This document shows, in pieces, positions 8,301 to 15,461 of a stretch of 37,828 nucleotides of DNA (the stretch's first letter is position 1; each line of letters starts with the position of its first letter). The notes below the pieces were generated by a model that saw only the letters and a list, made by a program, of their open reading frames with translations, was not told where the DNA came from and made no database searches. The position numbers were made by a program, and so were the translations under genes. The DNA is from Candidatus Cloacimonadota bacterium (GTDB lineage: Bacteria; Cloacimonadota; Cloacimonadia; Cloacimonadales; Cloacimonadaceae). The DNA is taken from the NCBI GenBank assembly GCA_023228125.1, contig JALOBT010000026.1, positions 1 through 37,828 on the forward strand. Reading direction: 5' to 3'.

Positions 8301-8707
8301 TCGGTCATCTCGCGCCAGAGCTTTTCATAAGAAAATACCGAAGCACGGCATTTCACGCAAAACTCTTCCACACCATATTCTTCGATGCCGCGCTTATCTT
8401 CCAGACCGAGAGCTTTTTCCACCTCGATCTCCACGGGTAGTCCGTGGGTATCCCAGCCGGCCTTGCGTTTCACCTGATAGCCGGTCATGGTCTTATAGCG
8501 ACAGACTGTATCCTTTAAGGTGCGAGCCAGCACGTGATGAATGCCGGGTTTGCCGTTTGCCGTGGGCGGGCCTTCATAAAATACGAATTGCGGTTTTCCT
8601 TCCCTGAAATCAATGCTTTTTTGGGCAAGAGAGTGCTTTTCCCAATATGCACGGATCCGGGCCTCGAAATCCCGAGGATTTTCTTTGGGATCGGTAGTTT
8701 TATACAT
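5387..8707 (-). CDS. ileS: isoleucyl-tRNA synthetase, type 2 (IleRS2) with GIHH signature
   Basis: A 1106-aa class I aminoacyl-tRNA synthetase that charges tRNA-Ile. The Rossmann domain starts at FYEGPPTANG (43-52). The editing domain holds WTTTPWTLISN (224-234) and GTGIVHTAPAFGADD (~311-325). DQTRGWFYS and the KMSKT loop (596-600) follow, then the anticodon-binding domain. The length, the Cys pairs CEDC (~460) and CEHC (505-508), and the overall pattern match the long eukaryote-like type 2 enzymes. The ATP-binding HIGH motif is replaced by G55-I56-H57-H58 (codons at 8534-8545). Residues ~785-838 are a low-complexity insert of five 7-aa repeats plus a tail, just before the SVHLADYP block. The 3' end overlaps the pseudokinase gene. 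Upstream lies the 121-aa protein gene, 8 nt away. Confidence 0.97.
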   Translation of the reverse strand: MYKTTDPKENPRDFEARIRAYWEKHSLAQKSIDFREGKPQFVFYEGPPTANGKPGIHHVLARTLKDTVCRYKTMTGYQVKRKAGWDTHGLPVEIEVEKALGLEDKRGIEEYGVEEFCVKCRASVFSYEKLWREMTELMAYWIDLDNPYITLDNDYIETVWWILNDFFQRDLIYKAHKIVPYCPSCGTPLSSHEVAQGYKDVEDPSVFVRFKAKDEDSTWYLAWTTTPWTLISNVALAVHPKETYVKVMHQGQNLILAKARLEVLDGEYEIIAEMKGTDLERKAYEPLFTFVPVDKPAWFIGLADYVTMSDGTGIVHTAPAFGADDYTLGTKYDLPFVNPVDAEGKFVDLIIPWAGIFVKTADKEIIRHLKDSGNLYRREQIKHNYPFCWRCSSPLIYYARESWYIRTTQFKDLLIENNKKIDWYPSFVGEKRFGEWLENNVDWALSRDRFWGTPLNIWVCEDCGHKSSVGSRAELAKRGKTASGAAVSEDIELHRPYIDEVKLTCEHCGSVMHRTPEVIDCWFDSGAMPFAQWHYPFENKERFETELFPADFISEGIDQTRGWFYSMLTISTLFKGVSSYKSCLVNDMVLDKKGQKMSKTKGNSVDPIELMHNYGADAIRWYLLEVSPPWVPTRFDVDGVRETISKFIGTLKNVYSFYATYANIDDFDAGSYGSDWVRDAEIDRWIISRLQSLIRDVREYTEIYEFTRSVRAIQDFVIDELSNWYVRRSRRRFWAFELSEDKIAAYRTLYMVLLEVSKLIAPYVPYLAEELFLSLKGESDKKLSGDLLDSSDDLLDSNGNLLDSSDDLLDSSGNLLDSTRLVSSKGTALDKTALNDPQNLQSAESVHLADYPVSQTEFIDADLQRDMQAVIDVVSLGRTARGESNLKIRQPLGLMYVPAKLRESIDKMLDLVKEEVNIHKIKYVETDSDFVQYELKPEFKVMGPKYGKQMKAIAAYLQKADSAAALRDFAAKGSYEFDLNGEKITLLPEDLQVQILPREGYVFASMKDIFIALDTSLSEELILEGYARELINKIQFSRKGQGFEIMDRISISYCGDEQIDKAIAQYKDYIRSETLADEIVKLDDASLPQIDINGKEIGLKVTKKDG
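6253..6357. repeat. five tandem 21-bp repeats inside ileS
   Basis: Five contiguous 21-bp units (6253-6273, 6274-6294, 6295-6315, 6316-6336, 6337-6357) with the core TCGAATCCAGCAAGT. The period is a multiple of three, so ileS stays in frame and each unit encodes a LLDS-containing heptapeptide. The flanking ACACGAGACGTGTCG resembles the GGACGCGAGACGCATCC-ATCCAGCAG motif of intergenic repeats at 3335-3352 and 37621-37643. This suggests a dispersed repeat that entered a coding region and was amplified. Confidence 0.9.
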
Positions 8708-8715
8708 AGCTTTAT

Positions 8716-9081
8716 TTATATCTTCTTTGCTCTTCCTGTCCGTTTGGGGCCGGGGACATAGGCCATTTTCCCTGCGGGGTGGGACTTTTTGTGTTCATAT
8801 TCCTGTTGCACGGGATGGCTCTCAGCTTCGTCCGTTTCTTCGGGAGCTTCTTCAAAGAGTTCCGAAAAGTGCTCTTTGAGCTCTTCATGTTCGCCTACAT
8901 ATTTCTTCCATTCTTCCATGGCGGCATCCATGTCCACGCAACGGGTGCAGAGCACCAGAAGGTTCTGTTCGGATACACCGATCCAACCGCGGTCATAGCA
9001 ATCATCACAGCGTTTTTTCTTGCGATTATCCAGGGCTATTTTCTTAGCCGCTTCCAAATGTTTTTCATCCAATGTAAACAT
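8716..9081 (-). CDS. hypothetical protein with CxxC...CxxC motif
   Basis: A 121-aa protein of unknown function. I place the start at the ATG at 9081 rather than 42 nt upstream, because AAGGAG sits 7 nt before this ATG. The central segment carries two Cys pairs, CDDC and CTRC, separated by 17 residues, which suggests a small zinc-binding ribbon. The region after it is acidic (EELKEHFSELFEEAPEET) and the tail is basic with a PGPKRTGRAKK end. It lies 8 nt upstream of ileS on the same strand and is probably co-transcribed. No signal peptide or membrane segment is visible. Confidence 0.7.
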   Translation of the reverse strand: MFTLDEKHLEAAKKIALDNRKKKRCDDCYDRGWIGVSEQNLLVLCTRCVDMDAAMEEWKKYVGEHEELKEHFSELFEEAPEETDEAESHPVQQEYEHKKSHPAGKMAYVPGPKRTGRAKKI

Positions 9082-9220
9082 ACATTTCTCCTTTTTTACA
9101 GATACTATTATCTGCCTTATCACCTGTTTTGGGCTTACAATCTTTCACTATGTGCCAGTATTTTAGATAGCGCAATTTTGTAAAAGCTTTTTTTTACCAA
9201 GGTTAAAGGATTCTGTCCAG

Positions 9221-9829
9221 TTAGCTCTTTTTCCGGGGCTTGGCCTTGGGTGCGAGCTGGGGCTCAGCCTGCTTTTCTTTGGCCTTGCTGGGGCTCTTGG
9301 AAGCAGGCTCTGGCTTCTTTTCTTTGGGCTTGGGCTCTGCTTTCTTTTCTTTGGCCTTGGGAGCAATCTCCAGCTCTGGCTCGGGCATCTCTTCCGGCGT
9401 TTGCGCTGTTTCAAATTGCATAGGCTTTGTGATCACCGATTTCTTGAGCTCCACCTTCACGATGGGCTGCAAGCGATGGGTTACGATAAACAGATTTTTG
9501 TTCTTGGAGAGCGCCAGCTTTTCTTCCGGGCTCATGGCATTGATCTCTTTTAGATTTGCGATGCGATCGATCTTGCCGGTTTCCATATCCACGATTTGCA
9601 CGAAGTGTTGTTTTTCGTTCATGAACTGAACCTCCATTTGATATTTTTCGGGGAATTTGTTTACGATATCCAGCACAAAATCCAGATATTCCTTTTCATG
9701 ACTGCGATGCCAGACCCTAAATGCCTTGCATTTTGCTACACGGGGGCACACGGCACATAGCTCAGGGGCTATCTGCCGGTGGCGTTTGATTTCGCAGGTA
9801 TAAAGTCTGACTTTTTTCACAAGGTGCAT
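9221..9829 (-). CDS. hypothetical Cys-cluster protein with Lys/Pro/Glu-rich tail
   Basis: A 202-aa protein of unknown function. The N-terminus has four cysteines in a CEIKRHRQIAPELCAVCPRVAKC pattern (C12, C25, C28, C34), possibly a metal or Fe-S site. Residues ~45-130 look like an ordered alpha/beta region with no family I recognise. From ~140 to the end the protein is low complexity, with repeated AKEKKAEPKPKEKK-type segments that look like a flexible basic tail. The start is uncertain: the ATG at 9829 has only a distant GAGG, and a GTG lies three codons later. It is on the same strand as, and upstream of, the 121-aa gene and ileS. Confidence 0.65.
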   Translation of the reverse strand: MHLVKKVRLYTCEIKRHRQIAPELCAVCPRVAKCKAFRVWHRSHEKEYLDFVLDIVNKFPEKYQMEVQFMNEKQHFVQIVDMETGKIDRIANLKEINAMSPEEKLALSKNKNLFIVTHRLQPIVKVELKKSVITKPMQFETAQTPEEMPEPELEIAPKAKEKKAEPKPKEKKPEPASKSPSKAKEKQAEPQLAPKAKPRKKS

Positions 9830-9871
9830 TAGGCTGTAAAGCCTCTATTTGTCAAGCACAAACTGCCTTTC

Positions 9872-10016
9872 CCGTAACGCTGGCTTCAGCCGGCCGTAGC
9901 ACTGTCTTCAGACGGTGCGTGTCCAAGCTTTGCACAGCATTCTTTCAAAACAGGACTTGCAGATTTCACGCACCAGCTGAAGCTGATTGAGCGGCCGTCT
10001 GAAGACAGCGTTACGG
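9872..10016. mobile_element. MITE-like element with 25-bp terminal inverted repeats
   Basis: 9872-9896 and 9992-10016 are inverted repeats of 25 bp with two mismatches, starting CCGTAACGCTG and ending CAGCGTTACGG, enclosing about 95 bp without an ORF. The right half (from CACCAGCTGAAGCTGATTG at 9971) recurs at 37760-37803. The CGGTAACGCTGTCTTCTGA end recurs near 22750. The shape (short, non-coding, inverted ends, repeated in the genome) is that of a MITE or a large palindromic repeat. No transposase is present and I could not define target-site duplications. The rest of the 9830-10128 gap holds no gene. Confidence 0.6.
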
Positions 10017-10074
10017 TGCTGCAAATTATTCACTACCCGCAGGGGCTAAAACTCAAAAATATATTATTCACAGA

Positions 10075-10090
10075 TGGCTCAAATATCGCA
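10075..10090 (+). promoter_or_regulatory. degenerate sigma-54-like site
   Basis: TGGCTC-aaata-TCGCA keeps the GG-N10-GC spacing of sigma-54 promoters but departs from TGGCAC/TTGCW at two positions. It lies about 40 bp upstream of the start of the frameshifted gene at 10129. This is a weak call, strengthened only by the clear sigma-54 site elsewhere in the window and an NtrC-type activator nearby. Confidence 0.3.
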
Positions 10091-10128
10091 TATACATAGA
10101 TCTAACAATCTCATACCGGGAGGTAAGA

Positions 10129-10873
10129 ATGAAAAAGCCATGCTTAGTGCTGTTGCTTATCCTGCTGGGGATCCTGAGCCTGGAAGCAGAAGAAATGGTT
10201 CTGCGGCGTGCTGATGATCTTCGTCTGGAAAGGTTTCATTTTCGTACGGCGGACAATTGCGAGATTCTGCTCTGGTCAGATCTCAGCGCTAAAGATCGTA
10301 ATGTCTATTGTCAGAAGCTCAATTCATCCGGTCAGCCGCTGTGGAATGAAGATATTGCGCTCATTTCCCAGCCCGGGGATCAAGAGCTCCTGGCTGTGGT
10401 TCCCAGCTCGGATAACAATTTCATCGTCCTCTGGGCAGAGTATGAGATTAGCAATTCTTCTGATCCAAAAGATTTCAGAGGATGGACAATTGCTGGTGGA
10501 TCCCTCAACTGAGCCGATTGCTACCAATCTTTTTAACTGTTATGATGCCAGGCTGGCAAGATTTGCCGATGGTTCCTATCTCTGTGCTTTTTCAGATAAT
10601 GATGGCAACTGGATTCAAATCCGTGATCTGCTTTACCGGATGATCAGCCCCCAGGGTATTCCGATGGGCAGCCAGACTCAGACTTTGTGCGCGGAGCGTG
10701 ATAATCAAGATAATGTCAAAATTGCTATACATGAAAACCAGGCCGTGCTCGTGGGCAATGATGATCTTGCGGGAATTAGAGATAGCGAAACGGCCTATAC
10801 CGGCATCTGGGGAAATACTCTTAGCAGCAGCTATGTCGCCAACGATGATCCTCTTGAGATCCTGATGAAATAA
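10129..10873 (+). pseudogene. frameshifted exported-protein gene
   Basis: A good ribosome binding site (GGGAGGTAAG) precedes an ATG opening a signal peptide (KKPCLVLLLILLGILSLEAEE). The frame carries a repeat-type module (VYCQKLNSSGQPLWNEDIALISQPGDQ) and stops at 10512. A second frame, open to 10873, continues the same kind of module (IQKISEDGQLLVDPSTEPIA, then RMISPQGIPMGSQTQTL). The joint falls at about 10450-10470, so a single indel splits one ancestral gene. Such beta-propeller-like repeat proteins are usually much longer and end in a sorting domain; this one ends early without it. It is most likely a decayed surface protein. A sequencing error at the joint is the alternative. Confidence 0.7.
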
Positions 10874-10913
10874 AGTTAGACGGTAAACGGTAATACGTCG
10901 AAACTAATCCAGA

Positions 10914-10941
10914 AAGACCTGCGCAAGCGGGGCCTTCTTTT
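10914..10941 (+). terminator. probable rho-independent terminator
   Basis: An AAGACC...GGCCTT stem with one mismatch around a GCGCAAGCG centre is followed by CTTTT. It lies 40 bp after the end of the frameshifted gene. Its arms resemble those of the hairpin at 27031-27061. Confidence 0.5.
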
Positions 10942-11409
10942 ACTTGCTGATATAGGTCTCAGAAACTTAACCAGCTTTACCATTTTAAAATCTACGCACC
11001 TGCTATGTAGGCACTTAGCTATTTTATGGTCACTACACGAGTTGGCGTTTTACGGTTTTTCTTTTGATTGGACTGGGGCTTAGATTCAGGGCTTTGTAGA
11101 TTTGTTTATGGCTTTCTTCGGCTACACTGACATTAAGGATTGTGATGGTTATGTTAGAGTAAACTCAAAACAGTCCGGTAGGACGCCAGGCGAATGCCAA
11201 TAGCCCAGCAGGTGACTGCTGGGATGGCCAGCAGACCTATTCCCTAGTCCGGAGCGTAGGACGACACCTTGTCCTTCAATATAAAATCCGCCATTATAGC
11301 CTGAGGACATATGCAATTCACGGGATGGGAAGGCTGAAGAAATAGTCAAAATCGGGTTAGACTAAAAATATGGGGGTAGGCCTGAGCTTGATCTGGATAA
11401 GGATTATGT
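10942..11409. other. non-coding region with a GNRA-capped hairpin
   Basis: No credible ORF on either strand. The clearest structure is CCCAGCAG-GTGA-CTGCTGGG at 11204-11223, a perfect 8-bp stem with a GTGA (GNRA) tetraloop. It is flanked by a direct repeat AGTCCGG...TAGGAC at about 11172 and 11250. This looks RNA-like, possibly part of a structured RNA or an intron remnant, but I cannot assign a family. Confidence 0.35.
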
Positions 11410-11560
11410 ATTTGATCCTTTCTCCCTCTCCCCAAGGCGTCGATCATGTCTTTATCTAGCCTTAATCAAGCGTTAATAGTTAACGCTTGATTAAGGCTAG
11501 ATAGACATGTGATCAAGTGGCTCAAATGAGTAAGGAGGATTCAAGAATGCTGGTTTATCC
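11410..11560. repeat. 151-bp palindromic element, copy A
   Basis: The core is a near-perfect palindrome: arms 11453-11476 and 11480-11503 (24 bp each, no mismatch) around the 3-nt loop TAG. Copy B at 37170-37320 is the same length in inverted orientation, with no indels; by hand alignment about 127 of 151 positions agree. The edges are ATTTGA[T/A]CCTTTCTCCCTC on one side and AGAATGCTGGTTTATCC on the other. The arms differ between copies by a compensating change (G11459:C11497 here, C37233:G37271 in copy B). Confidence 0.85.
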
Positions 11561-11574
11561 GGGGGGATGAAAAA

Positions 11575-11668
11575 GACTCTCTTTGCCGCTTGAAAGGCTC
11601 TCTTTGTCGCTTGAAGTCCAAAGTGCCGCTAAGCTTATGGTAAATCGATAGTTATCTTAGGCACTTTG
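11575..11668. repeat. 21-bp direct repeat followed by an inverted repeat
   Basis: 11575-11595 and 11596-11616 are two tandem 21-bp units with the core CTCTCTTTG[C/T]CGCTTGAA. Immediately after, 11619-11633 and 11656-11668 form an inverted repeat (CAAAGTGC..CTAAG / CTTAGGCACTTTG; the left arm has a 2-nt bulge) with a 22-nt loop. No gene is seen from 10942 to 11927. Confidence 0.6.
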
Positions 11669-11836
11669 AACTCCAAGACTCACACGATCCGCCCGATCTG
11701 TGTTCTATCATCATCATCATTCATATTCAGGACTTGGGTTTTCGCCCAAAACCCCTACAACCCACATAGGCAGGACTTGGGGAGAGGAATTGAACAGTCT
11801 CGAATCCAGCGTTACGGCCTAATTCTCAATTAATCC

Positions 11837-11864
11837 TTGACATTCTACCGCAGGTAAATAGACT
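11837..11864 (+). promoter_or_regulatory. possible sigma-70 promoter for the DUF4139 gene
   Basis: TTGACA at 11837-11842 and TAGACT at 11859-11864, separated by 16 nt, about 63 bp before the ATG at 11928. The -35 is perfect and the -10 matches four of six positions. Confidence 0.4.
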
Positions 11865-11927
11865 GCTATCATTAGAAAATTACCCTGATAAACCCTAATA
11901 AACAACGCTGATAATAAGGAGCCTAAC

Positions 11928-13268
11928 ATGAAGCTAAGGCATATAATTACCGCAGTTTTACTGCTCTCGCTTGTGCTGCCACTGGTGGCGGAAGACTGGA
12001 TTACTATTTACAACGACGACCTTTCGCTGATCCGCTCAAGTTTTAATCTGGAACTGAAGAAAGGGCGGCAAAAGTACAATTTTGATGACATCAGCTCCCG
12101 CATCATGCCCAGCTCCGTGATCGTGAAGGGTAGTGGCATCCGCGTGGCAGAGCAGAATTATGAATACGATCTGGCGGGCAAGCATCAGATCATGGCTAAA
12201 TATCTGGATAAAGATGTGATAGCGGTGATGAAGGATCAATCCCGTTTGGAAGGAACGCTGAAGTTCTTTGACGGCTCCAATCTCGGGATTATCGAAAGTA
12301 GTACGAAGCGGCTTTTGGTGATCGCCGATAGTGAAGTGCAATGGATCCAATTAGCCTCGCTGCCCACAAACTTTTATACCAAGCCCACCCTGGCCTGGGA
12401 TCTGATCGTTGCAAAAAACGGAGAACATCCCATGATAATTTCTTACCTCAGTGGCGGATTTTCCTGGGACGTGACCTACAACGCTGTCTGGAAAGATACC
12501 AAGCTGGAATTGAATTCCTGGGTGACGATCAACAACCGCAGCGGTAAAGCCTTTGAAGATGTGAATCTGAAGCTGATCGCCGGCGAGATCAATCAAATCC
12601 GAAATAAGTATATGGGCAGGGGTGGAGGCTATGACGAAGGCATTATGATGGATTCGATGGCCGGCGCTCCGTCCTTTGAGGAAAAGGCTTTCCATGATTT
12701 TCACATGTACACCATGGATCAGAAGGTATCTTTTGCAAATAACCAGACCAAGCAATTGGAGCTGTATCCCACGCAAGTAGTTACGGCACGTCCGGTATAT
12801 GAATTCAATACTTTTGGCAGTGGCGTGCAGTCCCTGATCAAATTTGTGAATACCAAGGATCAGGGCTTGGGCAAACCCTTGCCCAAAGGCGTGATCAAGG
12901 TCTATAAAGCCGATACGGACTCAAATCTGGAATTCATCGGTGAAGACTCTATCAAACACACCAGCCGCAATGAAGAAGTCAGCATCAATACCGGCACAGC
13001 CTTTGACCTGGTGGCCAGCTCGCAGGTGCGCAATCAAAAGACCATTTCCCAGCGTTCTTCCCAGCGCGAAATCCATGTGAATATCAAGAATAACTCCCTG
13101 GAGCGCAAGAGTATAAACGTGGTGCATCAGCTTTCCGGCAATGCGAGGATCACCTCGGGCCAATTGCGCTATGCCTATGATGAGCTCAAAAACACAGTTA
13201 CTTACAACGTGAGCCTTGACCCGGGCCAGGATCAGAGCTTCTTTTTCGTTGAGCTAAGTGAATGGTAA
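11928..13268 (+). CDS. exported DUF4139 domain protein
   Basis: A 446-aa protein with a signal peptide (residues 1-21, hydrophobic core AVLLLSLVLPLVA, then EDW). The mature part matches DUF4139: the N-terminal ITIYNDDLSLIRSSFNLEL typical of these proteins, the central GGFSWDVTYNAVW (~175-187), the NNRSGKAFEDVNLKLIAG block (~200-217), and the C-terminal NNSLERKSINVVHQLSGNA. The function of the family is not established; members are secreted or periplasmic with immunoglobulin-like beta structure. It has a good AAGGAG ribosome binding site. It begins the plus-strand run that includes the heat-shock and two-component genes, with 20 nt to the next ATG. Confidence 0.85.
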   Translation: MKLRHIITAVLLLSLVLPLVAEDWITIYNDDLSLIRSSFNLELKKGRQKYNFDDISSRIMPSSVIVKGSGIRVAEQNYEYDLAGKHQIMAKYLDKDVIAVMKDQSRLEGTLKFFDGSNLGIIESSTKRLLVIADSEVQWIQLASLPTNFYTKPTLAWDLIVAKNGEHPMIISYLSGGFSWDVTYNAVWKDTKLELNSWVTINNRSGKAFEDVNLKLIAGEINQIRNKYMGRGGGYDEGIMMDSMAGAPSFEEKAFHDFHMYTMDQKVSFANNQTKQLELYPTQVVTARPVYEFNTFGSGVQSLIKFVNTKDQGLGKPLPKGVIKVYKADTDSNLEFIGEDSIKHTSRNEEVSINTGTAFDLVASSQVRNQKTISQRSSQREIHVNIKNNSLERKSINVVHQLSGNARITSGQLRYAYDELKNTVTYNVSLDPGQDQSFFFVELSEW

Positions 13269-13288
13269 TATTACTTTAGGAGATCCTT

Positions 13289-13729
13289 ATGCGTGAAAAG
13301 CTGTTTAGCAACCTGGTGGGCATCCAACGTGAGATGCTAAAATTGATCGGAGAAGTGCAGGCTTTAAATGGAGATCCCCTGGCCATGGAGAATGCCATAG
13401 ATGAATCCTGGCATCCGAAGTGTGATGTCTTTCAGACAGATACCCAGTGGATCGTGGTGGCAGAATTGGCCGGAGTGGAAAAAGATGAGATTGCCATCTC
13501 GCTGAGTCCAGACTATCTGCGCATCAGCGGAGTGCGGAATTTCCTGGCTCTGAGCCCCCCTTTGTGCTATTACAATATGGAGATCGAAACCGGACACTTT
13601 GAGCGCAAGATCTTTTTTCCAGAACTCGCGCTGGATAAAACGAATCCCAAAGTGAGCTATATCAATGGAATACTCCGAATCGCCTTTACCTTGGAGCCTG
13701 TGGTGGAGAGGATCATACCCATTACTTGA
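13289..13729 (+). CDS. Hsp20/alpha-crystallin family small heat-shock protein
   Basis: A 146-aa ATP-independent chaperone that holds unfolded proteins. The alpha-crystallin domain occupies about residues 45-140: HPKCDVFQTDTQWIVVAELAG (first strands), EIAISLSPDYLRISGVR, the loop, then METGHFERKIFFPE-type sequence and NGILRIAF, the equivalent of the GxLxIxxP motif. The terminal IIPI is the I-x-I oligomerisation motif. A helical N-terminal arm precedes the domain. The AGGAG ribosome binding site is well placed, and the gene follows the DUF4139 gene closely. Length and order are normal for the family. Confidence 0.92.
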   Translation: MREKLFSNLVGIQREMLKLIGEVQALNGDPLAMENAIDESWHPKCDVFQTDTQWIVVAELAGVEKDEIAISLSPDYLRISGVRNFLALSPPLCYYNMEIETGHFERKIFFPELALDKTNPKVSYINGILRIAFTLEPVVERIIPIT

Positions 13730-13745
13730 CACAGTAGGACAGTAA

Positions 13746-14294
13746 ATGTTTGAAGCGCTTGGCACAAGAATAATGGTGGGAGTGATCTCGCTCTCCATGC
13801 TCCTGTTTTCTTCATTTAAGGGCAACGATCCCCAGCTCGGCACTATAAACCATTACAGTAGCAGTAGCACGCTGTATCTGAGCGGAGAGCTGCTCTCTGC
13901 TTTTGATAATGACTTTGACACCGTCTTTGCCTCATCTGCCACCATCCCGGTTTATTTTACGCTAAAGATCAAAAGCGGAAACCGCAATGTGGTGAACCGG
14001 CAATTCAAACACCTGGTAAAATTCAATCCCGCCACTGGCATCTACGAGCTACGCAAAGATGGAAAGCCGGATGTCTTTCGCAGCTCCTCGATGCAGCAGA
14101 TTGTTAAAGAGATCTCGCAGTATAGCTTCAGCGTTCCCTACCAGAGCTCTTGGGGGCTGATCAGCGTATCTGTACAGGCAGAAATGCCGATAGTGCGCTT
14201 TGAGGAACTGAATAAAGAGGTGGATCTGATGGTGCTCTGGAAATACAAAAAACCCTCTGCCAAAATCCAGATCGATCTGCGTAAGGCTCAATAA
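13746..14294 (+). CDS. DUF4390-like protein upstream of NtrY-type kinase
   Basis: A 182-aa protein with a hydrophobic N-terminal segment (about residues 8-23, MVGVISLSMLLFSSF) that is a signal or anchor, followed by a beta-rich domain: LYLSGELLSAFDNDFDTVFAS, IPVYFTLKI, FNPATGIYELRKDG, and the C-terminal FEELNKEVDLMVLWKYKKP. The pattern and the position directly before an NtrY-type histidine kinase fit DUF4390, a family commonly encoded next to this two-component pair. It is probably an envelope protein serving or sensed by the kinase (inferred). The kinase ATG begins 12 nt after its stop. Confidence 0.7.
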   Translation: MFEALGTRIMVGVISLSMLLFSSFKGNDPQLGTINHYSSSSTLYLSGELLSAFDNDFDTVFASSATIPVYFTLKIKSGNRNVVNRQFKHLVKFNPATGIYELRKDGKPDVFRSSSMQQIVKEISQYSFSVPYQSSWGLISVSVQAEMPIVRFEELNKEVDLMVLWKYKKPSAKIQIDLRKAQ

Positions 14295-14306
14295 AAAGGA
14301 GATATT

Positions 14307-15461
14307 ATGCCCAAGTTTGGCATGCGAACCCGGATCATCCTGCTCTTTATCATCGTCTCCATCGGAGGCCTCGTCCTGCTGAATAAGGTATTTCAAAGTA
14401 AGCATAACGAGATTCACAACAGTCTGGGGAATATGGAGCTTTCCAGCCAGCTCAGAGAGATCAGGCTGCATAGCAAGGAAGATTCGCTCAAAGCTGAATC
14501 TTTGATGAAGAAATTTGACTCCAGCAAAGCTTTGGTAGATATCACTTTGGGAGAATCGAGGATCGCCACTTCGGTAGTTCTGCTCCTCATCATCATCAGC
14601 TCCACCACCATCTTTATCACCGTGATCTGTCGCCTCAGTAAACCGCTCAAAGAATTGAAACACGCCACTGAGCAGATCAGGCAGGGGGATTTTTCGGTGC
14701 ATCTGCCTGAGACCGGCATTCCGGAAATGAGAGAGCTGAAAAACTCCTTTAATGTGATGTCCCGTGAGCTGGAAACCACCCAAACCCGGCTCTTGGTGGC
14801 AGAGAAAGAGATGATCTGGAAAGACCTTTCCCGCATTCTGGCCCACGAGATCAAGAATCCTTTGACCCCCATCCAGCTCGTGATTCAGCGGCTGGAAGAG
14901 CGGCTGGAATCCGACTGCGATAAGATCAAGGAACTGCTGCCCGAATCCATCTCCATCATCAGCCAGGAAGTGGATAATCTCCAGCTTTTGGCCCAGGACT
15001 TTTCAAATTATGCCAAGGTGAATCAGCCCAATACCGAAGAGCTCAATCCCGCCCTGTCCATCCGCGAAATCGTAAAATCTTACGTGCAGAATTTTCAGAT
15101 CAATCTCGAGCTTTCGGACGAGCTTAGAATCAAGTTTGATAAAACCCATTTCTACCAGGTGATTACCAATATCCTGCAAAACGCCATAGACGCCTCAGGA
15201 GCGGATAGCGCGATAGATATCCGGCTCTACAAAGAGCGCAGCTATGCGGTGCTGAGCATCCAGGATCAGGGCAGCGGAATCGAAAGCAAAGACCTGCCCC
15301 GCATCTTCGAGCCCTATTACTCCAAAAAGTCCAAAGGAACCGGCCTCGGCCTGGCTTTGGTAAAAAGGCTCTGCGATGCCAATGACACCATCATCCGCGT
15401 GAAAAGCAAACCGGATGAAGGCAGTGAATTTACCCTGATCATGGATGATCTGACCACATGA
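14307..15461 (+). CDS. NtrY-like sensor histidine kinase
   Basis: A 384-aa membrane histidine kinase. Transmembrane helices lie at about 9-26 and 88-110 with a short periplasmic loop between them. HAMP runs from ~110 to 160 (CRLSKPLKELKHATEQIRQGDF). HisKA contains the phosphorylated histidine H180 in LAHEIKNPLTPIQL, the form typical of NtrY kinases. HATPase_c has an N-box (ITNILQNAIDAS, ~286-297), G1 DQGSGI (~320), an F-box EPYYSKK and G2 GTGLGLA (344-350). It phosphorylates the response regulator encoded next (ATGA overlap). No PAS domain is present, so sensing is probably through the small periplasmic loop or the DUF4390 neighbour. A clear AAAGGAG ribosome binding site precedes the ATG. Confidence 0.93.
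   Translation: MPKFGMRTRIILLFIIVSIGGLVLLNKVFQSKHNEIHNSLGNMELSSQLREIRLHSKEDSLKAESLMKKFDSSKALVDITLGESRIATSVVLLLIIISSTTIFITVICRLSKPLKELKHATEQIRQGDFSVHLPETGIPEMRELKNSFNVMSRELETTQTRLLVAEKEMIWKDLSRILAHEIKNPLTPIQLVIQRLEERLESDCDKIKELLPESISIISQEVDNLQLLAQDFSNYAKVNQPNTEELNPALSIREIVKSYVQNFQINLELSDELRIKFDKTHFYQVITNILQNAIDASGADSAIDIRLYKERSYAVLSIQDQGSGIESKDLPRIFEPYYSKKSKGTGLGLALVKRLCDANDTIIRVKSKPDEGSEFTLIMDDLTT

Noticed and set aside
14049..14846. 265-aa ORF antisense to the DUF4390 and kinase genes
   Set aside because: It covers two well-supported genes on the other strand and shows only reverse-complement composition.
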